Position numbers and translations under genes: made by a program
The notes under the pieces: model-generated
Databases searched by the model: none
Told to the model about the DNA's origin: nothing
Seen by the model: only the letters and a program-made list of their open reading frames with translations
Shown here: positions 9,421 to 17,798 of the stretch, one piece after another
Layout of the letters: each line of letters opens with the position of its first letter
Position numbering within the stretch: the stretch's first letter is position 1
Assembly: GCF_012689525.1 (NCBI RefSeq)
Contig: NZ_CP051516.1
Span: forward strand, 2,666,001-2,730,000
Reading direction: 5' to 3'
Length of the DNA stretch: 64,000 nt
Source: Paraburkholderia aromaticivorans
GTDB taxonomy: Bacteria > Pseudomonadota > Gammaproteobacteria > Burkholderiales > Burkholderiaceae

Positions 9421-10038
9421 TTACGCATCGCGCCCGAACACCACGCGCGCGAAAAATCCCGCCAGCACCGCTTCAACTCTCTCCGCCGGCACGTTCTGCG
9501 GGTCGACCGTGTAGAAGAACTGCATGCCGTCGCACAAGCCCATCAAGCCGATCGCGAGCGTCTCCGGCGCCATTAGCATCGGCGTGCCGACCCGCGCCGA
9601 AAACTCGCGAATGTACGCGCCCAACTGCTCGAGCTTGTCGTGCATGAACGCGTTAAAGCGTATCCGGAAGCGGCCGTCGCGCACCGCGAGCAGCTTCGCC
9701 TCCGCCCACAGCAGGAAACACTTGTTCTCGCGATGCAGGTTGCTGTAGTAGCGCAGCACGCGCTCTTCCATTTCCTCACGCGATGCCGCGCTCGCGAAGA
9801 TGCCCTGCAGCCCTGCCTGCATGATCTCGTGGTCGCGCCGCAATAGTTCGAGAAACAACTCGCTCTTGCTGCCGAAGTTCGAATAGAACGCGCCACGCGT
9901 ATAGCCCGCCGCCCCGGCGATGTCCTCGACACTCGCCGCGACAAACCCCTTCTTCATAAAAATTGCTTGCGCAGCGTCGAGCAGACGCTCGCGCGTCTGG
10001 TCCTTGCTCTGCTCGCGTGTCAGTCGTTGCCGTTTCAT
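9421..10038 (-). CDS. TetR-family repressor of the adjacent RND efflux operon
   Basis: 205-residue TetR/AcrR-type regulator. The N-terminal helix-turn-helix is clear (TRERLLDAAQAIFMKKGF, then AGAAGYTRGAFYSNFGSKSE), followed by an all-helical ligand domain containing FLLWAEAKLLAVRDG. It is transcribed divergently from the RND adaptor-permease-outer membrane operon. The 185-base intergenic region contains inverted repeats suited to a TetR operator, so repression of the pump and of itself, relieved by a pump substrate, is the likely role (inference from context). Confidence 0.88.
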   Translation of the reverse strand: MKRQRLTREQSKDQTRERLLDAAQAIFMKKGFVAASVEDIAGAAGYTRGAFYSNFGSKSELFLELLRRDHEIMQAGLQGIFASAASREEMEERVLRYYSNLHRENKCFLLWAEAKLLAVRDGRFRIRFNAFMHDKLEQLGAYIREFSARVGTPMLMAPETLAIGLMGLCDGMQFFYTVDPQNVPAERVEAVLAGFFARVVFGRDA

Positions 10039-10061
10039 GGCCGCAAGTCTAGCACTGAAAA

Positions 10062-10109
10062 GAATTCCAATTCACCTCAACATTCAGATACAAGTGTGTA
10101 TTAGAATTC
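10062..10109. promoter_or_regulatory. Candidate TetR operator region between repressor and efflux operon
   Basis: The intergenic region holds the inverted repeat ATACA-AGTG-TGTAT at 10088-10101, flanked on both sides by GAATTC at 10062-10067 and 10104-10109. Such short dyads placed between divergent TetR and RND genes are typical operators. Binding has not been shown; this is a sequence-based proposal. Confidence 0.5.
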
Positions 10110-10223
10110 ATCTCGTCATCCTGAATCAGTCGCGTATGCCAATTGCATGAACGGCCGGCGCGTCTTCGCTGGCGGGCCGCTGCGGCTTGCCCTGTTCGTT
10201 CGCTGTCTCCAGTTGGGGTAATT

Positions 10224-11408
10224 GTGAAGCGTCCCGGTCTTCCCGCATCGTCCGCGATGCGTCCGCAGTCCCATCGGCATCGTCATCGCGCGCGCCTGCA
10301 GCGCGCCGCATTCGTGCTGGTTCTGGCCGGCGCCGTCACGCTGGCCGCGTGTTCGAAGAAGGAAGCCGCGGCGCCCGAGCCGCGTCCGGTGGTAGCCGTC
10401 GCCGTGCACGCGGACGGCAGCGCCACGCAGGCGGCATCCTTGCCTGGCGAAGTGCAGGCGCGCTATTCGACGCCGCTGTCGTTTCGCGTCGGCGGCAAGG
10501 TCGTCGAGCGGCGCGTGCGTCTCGGCGATGTCGTGAAGAACGGGCAGATTGTCGCCCGCCTCGATCCGGCGGACGCGCAGAAGAATGCCGCGAGCGCGCA
10601 GGCGCAATTCGCCGCCGCGCAACACGCTCTCGTGTATGCGAAGCAGCAACTCGATCGCGATCAGGCGCAGGCCAAAGAAAACCTGATCGCGCCCGCGCAA
10701 CTCGAACAGACCACCAATGCGTACGCATCCGCTGTCGCGCAGCGCGATCAAGCCGCGCAGCAGGCAGCGTTGTCGAAAGACCAGTTGCAATACACCACGC
10801 TCGCCGCCGATCACGCCGGCGTGATTACCGCCGAACAGGCCGACACGGGCCAGAATGTCTCCGCGGGCCAGGCCGTCTACAACCTCGCGTGGAGTGGCGA
10901 TATCGACGTAGTGTGCGACGTGCCGGAAAGCGCGCTCGCCGCGCTCTCGGTCGGGCAAACCGCCAACGTCACGCTCGCCGCGCTGCCGGGGCGCAAATTC
11001 ACGGCACGCGTGCGCGAACTGTCGCCCGCCGCCGACCCGCAAAGCCGCACCTATCGCGCCAAACTCACGCTCGACAATCCTGGGTCAGACGTGCGCCTCG
11101 GCATGACCGCGGATATCGAACTCGCCGCGCCGGCTAACGTCTCGGCCGATCAGCACGGCTCGTTCACCGTGCCCGCCACGGCGTTGTTCCATGATGGCAC
11201 GCAGCCCGCCGTGTGGATCGTGCGCGCCGCGGATAACGCGCTGGAACTGCGCCGCGTGACGGTCACGCGTTACAACGAGCGCACCGTGGTGATCGGTCAG
11301 GGCCTCAAGGACGGCGAACGCGTCGTGCTGCAAGGCGTGCATACGGTGACCGCCGGCGAAAAAGTCCGCGCGATTGCGCCGCTGCATCCCGAGGACTTCG
11401 CTTCATGA
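10224..11408 (+). CDS. RND efflux periplasmic adaptor (membrane fusion protein), lipoprotein
   Basis: Membrane fusion subunit that links the inner-membrane pump to the outer-membrane channel. About 394 residues from the GTG at 10224. A lipoprotein signal ends in VLAGAVTLAAC, so Cys is the predicted lipidated residue. The biotinyl-lipoyl halves are visible as SFRVGGKVVERRVRLGDVVK and, after a coiled-coil hairpin rich in Ala/Gln, TTLAADHAGVITAEQADTGQ. Beta-barrel and membrane-proximal segments follow. The start is uncertain: ATG at 10257 or a TTG at 10143 are alternatives. Its TGA overlaps the permease ATG (ATGA at 11405), indicating one operon. Confidence 0.9.
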   Translation: MKRPGLPASSAMRPQSHRHRHRARLQRAAFVLVLAGAVTLAACSKKEAAAPEPRPVVAVAVHADGSATQAASLPGEVQARYSTPLSFRVGGKVVERRVRLGDVVKNGQIVARLDPADAQKNAASAQAQFAAAQHALVYAKQQLDRDQAQAKENLIAPAQLEQTTNAYASAVAQRDQAAQQAALSKDQLQYTTLAADHAGVITAEQADTGQNVSAGQAVYNLAWSGDIDVVCDVPESALAALSVGQTANVTLAALPGRKFTARVRELSPAADPQSRTYRAKLTLDNPGSDVRLGMTADIELAAPANVSADQHGSFTVPATALFHDGTQPAVWIVRAADNALELRRVTVTRYNERTVVIGQGLKDGERVVLQGVHTVTAGEKVRAIAPLHPEDFAS

Positions 11409-14400
11409 GCACCCCGCATGAAGAAGGACGCTTCAACCTGTCCGCATGGGCGCTGCGCCACCAGGCGCTGGTGGTTTTCCTGATCGCGCTCGCGACCGCC
11501 TTCGGCATCCTCGCCTATACGCGGCTCGCACAATCCGAAGATCCGCCCTTCACGTTCCGCGTGATGGTGATCCGCACCTTCTGGCCGGGCGCCACCGCGC
11601 GCCAGATGCAGGAACAGGTCACGGACCGCATCGGCCGCAAATTGCAGGAGACGCCCGCCATCGACTTCGTGCGCAGCTACTCGCGCCCCGGTGAATCGCT
11701 GATGTTCTTCTCGATGAAGGACTCGGCGCCGGTCAAGGACGTGCCCGAGACCTGGTATCAGGTACGCAAGAAAGTCGGCGACATCGCGGCGACGCTGCCG
11801 CAAGGCATTCAAGGCCCGTTCTTCAACGACGAATTCGGCGACGTCTACACCAACATCTACACGCTCGAAGGGGACGGCTTCTCTCCCGCACAACTGCACG
11901 ACTACGCGGACCAGTTGCGCACGGTGCTGCTGCGCGTGCCGGGCGTCGGCAAGGTCGATTATTTCGGCGATCCGGACCAGCACATCTACATCGAGATCGC
12001 CAACACGCAACTCACGCGCCTCGGCATCTCGCCGCAACAACTCGGCCAGGCCATCAATTCGCAGAACAGCGTCTCGCAAGCCGGCACGCTGACCACCTCC
12101 GACGACCGCGTGTTCGTGCGCCCCACCGGCCAGTTCAAGGACGTCAACGCGCTCGCCGACACACTGATTCGCATCAACAACCGTTCGTTCCGTCTCGGCG
12201 ATATCGCCACGATCAAGCGCGGCTACGACGATCCGGTCGCCACGCAGATGCGCGCCGGCGGCAAGGCCGTGCTCGGCATCGGCGTGACAATGCAGCCGGG
12301 CGGCGACGTGATCCGTCTCGGCAAGGCGCTCGATCAGCAGATGGTGCAGTTGCGAAAGGCGCTGCCCGCCGGCCTGCAACTGGTCGAAGTGTCGAGCATG
12401 CCGAACGCGGTCGAGCATTCGGTCGACGACTTTCTCGAAGCCGTCGCCGAAGCGGTGGCGATCGTGCTGGTGGTGAGCCTGGTGTCGCTCGGCGTGCGCA
12501 CCGGCATGGTGGTCGTGATCTCGATCCCGGTGGTGCTTGCCGTCACCGCCTTGTGCATGTATCTGTTCGACATCGGCCTGCACAAGGTGTCGCTTGGCAC
12601 GCTAGTGCTCGCCCTGGGGCTGCTCGTCGACGACGCGATCATCGCGGTCGAGATGATGTCGGTAAAGCTGGAGCAAGGCTGGAACCGCACGCGCGCTGCG
12701 GCCTATGCGTACACCAGCACCGCGTTCCCGATGCTGACCGGCACGCTCGTCACCGTCGCCGGTTTTCTGCCGATCGCGTTGGCCAAGTCGAGCACCGGCG
12801 AATACACGCGCTCGATTTTCGAAGTGTCGGCGATCGCGCTGATCGCCTCGTGGCTCGCCGCGGTGGTGCTGATTCCGCTGCTCGGCTATCACCTGCTGCC
12901 CGAGCGCAAACGCGAGGCGCACGAAACTCATCTGCCCGACGATCACGAGCACGACATCTACGACACGCGTTTCTATCGGCGCCTGCGCGGCTGGATCGGC
13001 TGGTGCATCGAGCGGCGCTTCGTCGTGCTGGCGATCACCGTCGTGCTGTTCGTGCTGGCCATGGCGGGTTTCGCGCTGGTGCCGCAGCAGTTCTTCCCGA
13101 GTTCGGACCGTCCCGAGTTGCTGGTGGACGTGCGCCTGCCCGAAGGCGCGTCGTTCGAAGCCACGTTGCGCGAGGCCCAGCGGCTGGAAAAAGCGCTGGT
13201 CGGCCGCCCGGAAATCGATCATACGGTCGACTTCGTCGGCACCGGCGCGCCGCGTTTCTATCTGCCGCTCGATCAGCAATTGCCGCAACCCAATTTCGCG
13301 CAGTTCGTGATCACGGCGAAGTCGGTGAAGGATCGCGAAAAGCTCGCGCAATGGCTCGAACCGGAATTGCGCAACAACTTTCCGGCGATTCGCACGCGCC
13401 TGTCGCGCCTCGAGAATGGGCCGCCCGTCGGCTATCCGGTGCAGTTCCGCGTGAGCGGCGACGATATCGCCACCGTGCGCTCGATCGCCGAGCGCGTCGC
13501 CGCGACCATGCGTTCGGACCGCGGCACCAGCAACGTCCAGTTCGATTGGGACGAACCCGCCGAGCGCTCGGTGCGTTTCGAAGTCGATCAGAAGAAAGCG
13601 CGCGAACTCGGCGTGAGCTCCGACGACATTTCGAGCTTCCTCGCGATGACGCTCTCCGGCTACACCGTCACGCAGTATCGCGAACGCGACAAACTGATCA
13701 GCGTCGATCTGCGCGCGCCGAAGGCGGAGCGCGTCGATCCCGCGCAACTCGTCACGCTAGCGATGCCCACGCCGAACGGTCCCGTGCCGCTCGGCACGCT
13801 CGGCCATTTGCGCAACGACCTCGAATACGGCGTGATCTGGGAACGCGACCGTCAGCCGACCCTCACCGTGCAATCCGACGTCGCGCCCGGCGCGCAAGGC
13901 ATCGACGTCACGCATGCGGTGGACAAGGCGCTGGGCCCGATTCGCGCCACCCTGCCGGTCGGCTATCGGATCGAGATCGGCGGCGCGGTCGAGGAAAGCG
14001 GCAAGGGTCAAACGTCGATCAACGCGCAGATGCCGATCATGATCATCGCCGTGCTCACGCTGCTGATGATCCAGCTGCAAAGTTTCGCACGCGTGTTGAT
14101 GGTCGTGCTGACCGCGCCACTCGGGCTGATCGGTGTGGTGCTCACGCTGCTGCTGTTCGGCCAGCCGTTCGGCTTTGTCGCGATGCTCGGCGTGATCGCG
14201 ATGTTCGGCATCATCATGCGCAACTCGGTGATCCTGGTCGATCAGATCGAACAGGACATTGCGTCGGGACATAAGCGTTTCGATGCAATCGTCGGCGCGA
14301 CCGTGCGGCGCTTCCGGCCGATCACGCTGACCGCGGCCGCCGCCGTGCTCGCGCTGATTCCGCTGCTGCGCTCGAACTTCTTCGGCCCGATGGCGACCGC

Positions 14401-14542
14401 GCTGATGGGCGGCATTACGAGCGCCACCATCCTCACGCTGTTCTATCTGCCCGCGCTGTACGCCGTATCGTTCCGCGTGCGTACCGATGAACGCGAGCCG
14501 CAGACGCCGTCCGCGTCCGGCACGACGCATACGGGAAATTGA
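11405..14542 (+). CDS. RND (AcrB/HAE1-like) multidrug efflux permease
   Basis: 1045-residue resistance-nodulation-division proton antiporter of the inner membrane. Twelve transmembrane helices in the usual 1+5, 1+5 arrangement are separated by two large periplasmic loops. The fourth helix carries the proton-relay pair in LVLALGLLVDDAIIAVEMM. Late helices include AQMPIMIIAVLTLLMIQLQS and FGFVAMLGVIAMFGIIMRNS. The length and motifs match drug/solvent exporters rather than heavy-metal (CusA) pumps. It overlaps the adaptor by four bases and is followed two bases later by the outer membrane component. Substrates cannot be predicted. Confidence 0.93.
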   Translation: MSTPHEEGRFNLSAWALRHQALVVFLIALATAFGILAYTRLAQSEDPPFTFRVMVIRTFWPGATARQMQEQVTDRIGRKLQETPAIDFVRSYSRPGESLMFFSMKDSAPVKDVPETWYQVRKKVGDIAATLPQGIQGPFFNDEFGDVYTNIYTLEGDGFSPAQLHDYADQLRTVLLRVPGVGKVDYFGDPDQHIYIEIANTQLTRLGISPQQLGQAINSQNSVSQAGTLTTSDDRVFVRPTGQFKDVNALADTLIRINNRSFRLGDIATIKRGYDDPVATQMRAGGKAVLGIGVTMQPGGDVIRLGKALDQQMVQLRKALPAGLQLVEVSSMPNAVEHSVDDFLEAVAEAVAIVLVVSLVSLGVRTGMVVVISIPVVLAVTALCMYLFDIGLHKVSLGTLVLALGLLVDDAIIAVEMMSVKLEQGWNRTRAAAYAYTSTAFPMLTGTLVTVAGFLPIALAKSSTGEYTRSIFEVSAIALIASWLAAVVLIPLLGYHLLPERKREAHETHLPDDHEHDIYDTRFYRRLRGWIGWCIERRFVVLAITVVLFVLAMAGFALVPQQFFPSSDRPELLVDVRLPEGASFEATLREAQRLEKALVGRPEIDHTVDFVGTGAPRFYLPLDQQLPQPNFAQFVITAKSVKDREKLAQWLEPELRNNFPAIRTRLSRLENGPPVGYPVQFRVSGDDIATVRSIAERVAATMRSDRGTSNVQFDWDEPAERSVRFEVDQKKARELGVSSDDISSFLAMTLSGYTVTQYRERDKLISVDLRAPKAERVDPAQLVTLAMPTPNGPVPLGTLGHLRNDLEYGVIWERDRQPTLTVQSDVAPGAQGIDVTHAVDKALGPIRATLPVGYRIEIGGAVEESGKGQTSINAQMPIMIIAVLTLLMIQLQSFARVLMVVLTAPLGLIGVVLTLLLFGQPFGFVAMLGVIAMFGIIMRNSVILVDQIEQDIASGHKRFDAIVGATVRRFRPITLTAAAAVLALIPLLRSNFFGPMATALMGGITSATILTLFYLPALYAVSFRVRTDEREPQTPSASGTTHTGN

Positions 14543-14544
14543 GC

Positions 14545-16074
14545 ATGGCCACTTTCGTCTTCTCCCGATACTCGCGCATCGCCGCCCTCACCGGCATGGC
14601 ATGCACGCTCGCCGCCTGCTCGTTCGGGCCGAGCGGCGAGCCGCCCGCGATGCCGCAACCGGCGCACTACGGCGCACAGGCGCAGCCGACGCAAACCGTG
14701 CCCGCGCAAGGCGTCACGCAGCAGTTCGTGGTCGGCGCGAAGCCGGTGCCCGAATGGTGGAAGCTGTATCAGTCGGACGCGCTGAACGCGCTCGTCGATG
14801 AAGGCCTGCGCAACAGCCCAACGCTCGCCGCGACCGACAAGAGCCTCGCCGCCGCGCGTGAGCAGTTGCGCGCGCAGATCGGCAGTTCGCTGTTGCCGAC
14901 CATCGACCTGGGCGGCCAGGCGACTCGCAATCGCGCGTTGGCGATCCCCGAGATCGGACCGAACACGTTTCTATACAACATCTTCGTCGGTCAATTGCAG
15001 GCGCACTATACGTTCGACCTGTTCGGTGCCGCGCGTCTGGCCGACGCGGCGCTCGCGGCGCGCGTCAACGTTCAGGCGTATCAGTTCGACGCCGCGCGCC
15101 GCGCGCTGGCCGCCAATATCGTGACCGCCGCGATCACCAGCGCCGCGCTGCATGCGCAGATCGAGACGACCGAACGGCTCGTGACGATCGCCAACGATCA
15201 GGCTCGCGATACGCAGCGGCGCTATGCATTGGGCGCGGTTTCGCATGCCGATCAGTTGAGCGCGCAGCAAAGCGCGGCCAGTCTGTCCGCGAGTTTGCCG
15301 GGGCTGAAGCAGCAATGGCTGAGCACGCGTCACGCGTTGGCGGTGCTGCTGGGCCGCACGCCGGATGCGGCGCCGGACGATCTCGAACTCGCGCAGTTGC
15401 ATGTGCCTGAACAGGTGCCCGTGGTGGTGCCCTCGGAACTGCTGCGCGCGCGTCCCGACATCCAGGCCGCCGATGCCGCCTTGAAGGCCGCGGCGGCCGA
15501 TGTCGGCGTCGCCACGGCGCAGATGTTCCCGAGCCTGTCGTTGAGCGCGTCGATGGGACAAGGCGGCTTTAGCTGGCCGGTGGCGCTCTCCGGCGCGGGC
15601 GCGATCTGGAGCATCGGCGCGGCGCTGTCGCAGCCGCTGTTTCATGGCGGCGCCCTGTTCGCGCAACGGCGCGCGGCGGTCGATACGTACGATGCCACGG
15701 TCTCGCAGTACAAACAGACGGTATTGGCCGCGTTCCAGAATGTCGCCGACACGCTCGCCGCGCTCGAGCACGACTCGCAGGCGCTCGATGCCGCGAACAT
15801 TGCCGCGCGTTCGGCGCAAGGTATCTTCGACGAAACCTCAGGGCGCTATCGGCTGGGTGCGGTGCCTATTGCGTCAGCGCGTTCGAGTGAGCAGCAGTTT
15901 CGCAACGCGCAGCTCGATGAGATCCGCTACACGAGCGCGCGCTTGACGGATACGGCGGCGTTGTTCCAGGCGATGGGGAATCCGCCGCTTGAATCGGCGG
16001 CGTCTTCCGCAAACGCAGCGACCGCGGCTTCGGCGTCGGCGGTTCCGGCGGCGAACGCGGGCGTTGTCGATTAG
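14545..16074 (+). CDS. NodT-family outer membrane efflux lipoprotein
   Basis: 509-residue TolC-like channel that completes the tripartite pump. The signal peptide ends in the lipobox TLAAC followed by Ser. The mature part has two outer-membrane-factor repeats; recognisable pieces are EWWKLYQSDALNALVDEGL at the start, VPSELLRARPDIQAADAALK at the junction of the repeats, and VLAAFQNVADTLAALEHD near the end. The C-terminal 25 residues are Ala/Ser-rich. The ATG at 14545 lies two bases after the permease stop; a TTG at 14539 is possible but less likely. Last gene of the operon; no terminator is obvious. Confidence 0.92.
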   Translation: MATFVFSRYSRIAALTGMACTLAACSFGPSGEPPAMPQPAHYGAQAQPTQTVPAQGVTQQFVVGAKPVPEWWKLYQSDALNALVDEGLRNSPTLAATDKSLAAAREQLRAQIGSSLLPTIDLGGQATRNRALAIPEIGPNTFLYNIFVGQLQAHYTFDLFGAARLADAALAARVNVQAYQFDAARRALAANIVTAAITSAALHAQIETTERLVTIANDQARDTQRRYALGAVSHADQLSAQQSAASLSASLPGLKQQWLSTRHALAVLLGRTPDAAPDDLELAQLHVPEQVPVVVPSELLRARPDIQAADAALKAAAADVGVATAQMFPSLSLSASMGQGGFSWPVALSGAGAIWSIGAALSQPLFHGGALFAQRRAAVDTYDATVSQYKQTVLAAFQNVADTLAALEHDSQALDAANIAARSAQGIFDETSGRYRLGAVPIASARSSEQQFRNAQLDEIRYTSARLTDTAALFQAMGNPPLESAASSANAATAASASAVPAANAGVVD

Positions 16075-16108
16075 CTAAACCTGGGATTCCGTACTGATCG
16101 CCACGGAC

Positions 16109-16442
16109 TTATCCCCACTTTTTGTTGATGAGCCTGTTGAAAACTATCTGACAAGCAGGCTAACACCTTGAACGCATGGGGAATTGTGTGTGCGGTACGG
16201 AATGAACCAGCGGGCGTTGAACGATGGCTTTTTCACTCAACGAAGACCCTGGGAGGCCTCAACGTTATCCCCAGTTTGTGTTGACAGGGTTGTTGATAAC
16301 TCCGGGGCTACACGGTTAACTGCTTGACCCGAATGGGTTTGTTACTTGAGGTGCCGGTGGATGCAGCGGGGTCAAGTGCCGCGGGGATGACTGGCGGTGC
16401 TGCAGTTTATCCACAGAGCGTGTTGACAGGGCTGTTGATAAC
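16109..16442. repeat. Three 36-bp DnaA-box-like dyad repeats in a 440-bp intergenic region
   Basis: Three diverged copies of the same 36-bp element, all in one orientation, lie at 16109-16144, 16265-16300 and 16407-16442. Each begins TTATCC(C/A)CA, continues through GTTGA(C/T) and ends CTGTTGATAAC or a near variant. The ends are roughly inverted (TTATCCACAG against CTGTTGATAA), so each can form a stem. TTATCCACA in the third copy is a perfect match to the bacterial DnaA box; the others differ by one base. About 25-35 bases downstream, each copy is followed by a TAA-containing stretch and CTTGA. No gene is supported between 16075 and 16514. Confidence 0.7.
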
Positions 16443-16514
16443 GCCAGGAGATCCCACCTAAGTACTTGACCCCGCACCACATTCACCCCCAGACGCATTT
16501 AACGCCGCCCCACA

Positions 16515-17393
16515 TCAATAAACACTCGCCTCACCCGCCGGCCGATTCTTGAACCGCTTGTGCACCCAATAGTATTGGTCAGGAATCCGCCTCACCTGCG
16601 TCTCGAGAAACTCGGTGATACGCCGCGCGTCAACCGCCGCGTCGTCGGACGGAAAATCGCTCAACGCTTCGAAAATACTCAGCTTGTATCCGCGATAATC
16701 CGGCAGCACTTCGGTCACGAACGGCACCACCCGCGCATTCGCCGCGCGCGCCATCCGCGAGACGGATGTGAGCGTGCAGGCTGGCACGCCGAAGAACGGC
16801 ACGAACACCGAATCGCGTAAGCCGAAATCCATATCCGCGGCGAGCATCACCGGCTTGCCGTCGCGCAGCGCGCGCAACGCGCGTCGCACACTATCGCTGC
16901 GCGGAATCATCTCCGTGCCGAAGCGACCGCGCTGCCGCTTGGCCATCGCATCGAGCAGGAGGTTCGACATCGGCGTGTAGAGCGAGGCGACCGGATGCCG
17001 CGTCGAATACATCATGCAGCCCGCCTCGATGCCGACGAAATGGAAGCCGACGAAAATCGTCGGCTGCCCCGCCATGTCGGACAGATCGATCGCGCTCTCC
17101 ACTTCGACGAGCCGCGCCAGCGCCTGCGCATTGCCGAACCATTGCGGCCCGCGCTCGACATAGCTGCGGATCACGTGACAAAAGTGCGCGCGCGCCAGAC
17201 GTTCGCGCGCCTCGTCGCTCATGTCCGGGAAACACAGCTTCAGATTGGTATGCACGACGCGCCGGCGCGTGCTGGGAATGCGGTACAGCAAGGCGCCGAT
17301 ACCGGTGCCAATTCGCGCGACGACGCTATACGGCATAAAAGCAAACGCGCGCAGCAGACCTGTCATCAGACAGATCAGGATTCGACTTTTCAC
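16515..17393 (-). CDS. LpxL/HtrB-family lipid A-type lysophospholipid acyltransferase
   Basis: 292-residue inner-membrane-associated acyltransferase of the LpxL/HtrB superfamily, expected to move an acyl chain from acyl-ACP to lipid A or a related lipid. The N-terminal hydrophobic segment (about residues 5-40) is a membrane anchor. The HX4(D/E) catalytic motif appears as FVGFHFVGIEAG, and a second conserved block as ADMDFGLRDSVFVPFFGVPA. The ending IPDQYYWVHKRFKNRP is typical (YxWxHRRFK). Paralogues are common in Burkholderia, so it need not be the main lauroyl transferase. The stop lies right beside the repeat-rich intergenic region. Confidence 0.87.
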   Translation of the reverse strand: MKSRILICLMTGLLRAFAFMPYSVVARIGTGIGALLYRIPSTRRRVVHTNLKLCFPDMSDEARERLARAHFCHVIRSYVERGPQWFGNAQALARLVEVESAIDLSDMAGQPTIFVGFHFVGIEAGCMMYSTRHPVASLYTPMSNLLLDAMAKRQRGRFGTEMIPRSDSVRRALRALRDGKPVMLAADMDFGLRDSVFVPFFGVPACTLTSVSRMARAANARVVPFVTEVLPDYRGYKLSIFEALSDFPSDDAAVDARRITEFLETQVRRIPDQYYWVHKRFKNRPAGEASVY

Positions 17394-17798
17394 AAGGCGG
17401 GACCCGGTGGATGCTGGATGGCAAACACGCCGTCCGTGGCAACCTCAACGTTGCCGGCGGACGAAGTGACATACGCGCGCGTCATACCGGGTCTCGCGCG
17501 GCGCGGAATTCGAGAATGGACGTCTCGCTCGCGGCGAGACGCAGCGGTGCCGGAGGCCGACACCGTTTAGGGATCGGGCGTCCTTCAGGACCCTTGAGAA
17601 AAGCACCGCCGGCGTGATTAAAACACACCGCGCATGCCGGGCACACAATCCGCCGGGTGGACCACCCGACAAACGGCACGAAAGCCGTGCCGGGCGGCGC
17701 TTTCCTGCTCTTTCAAAAACTTGCCCGCGTGCGCGGCCGCAAGATTCACACGGCCCACACACGCCCGCCGCGCTCCAAGGGAGTCCCCTTGGAGAACA
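17394..17798. other. Intergenic stretch without a supported gene
   Basis: About 400 bases between the start of the acyltransferase and the end of the PBP1A gene. The short open frames here have no recognisable content, and I see no RNA gene or clear terminator. It should contain the acyltransferase promoter. Confidence 0.5.
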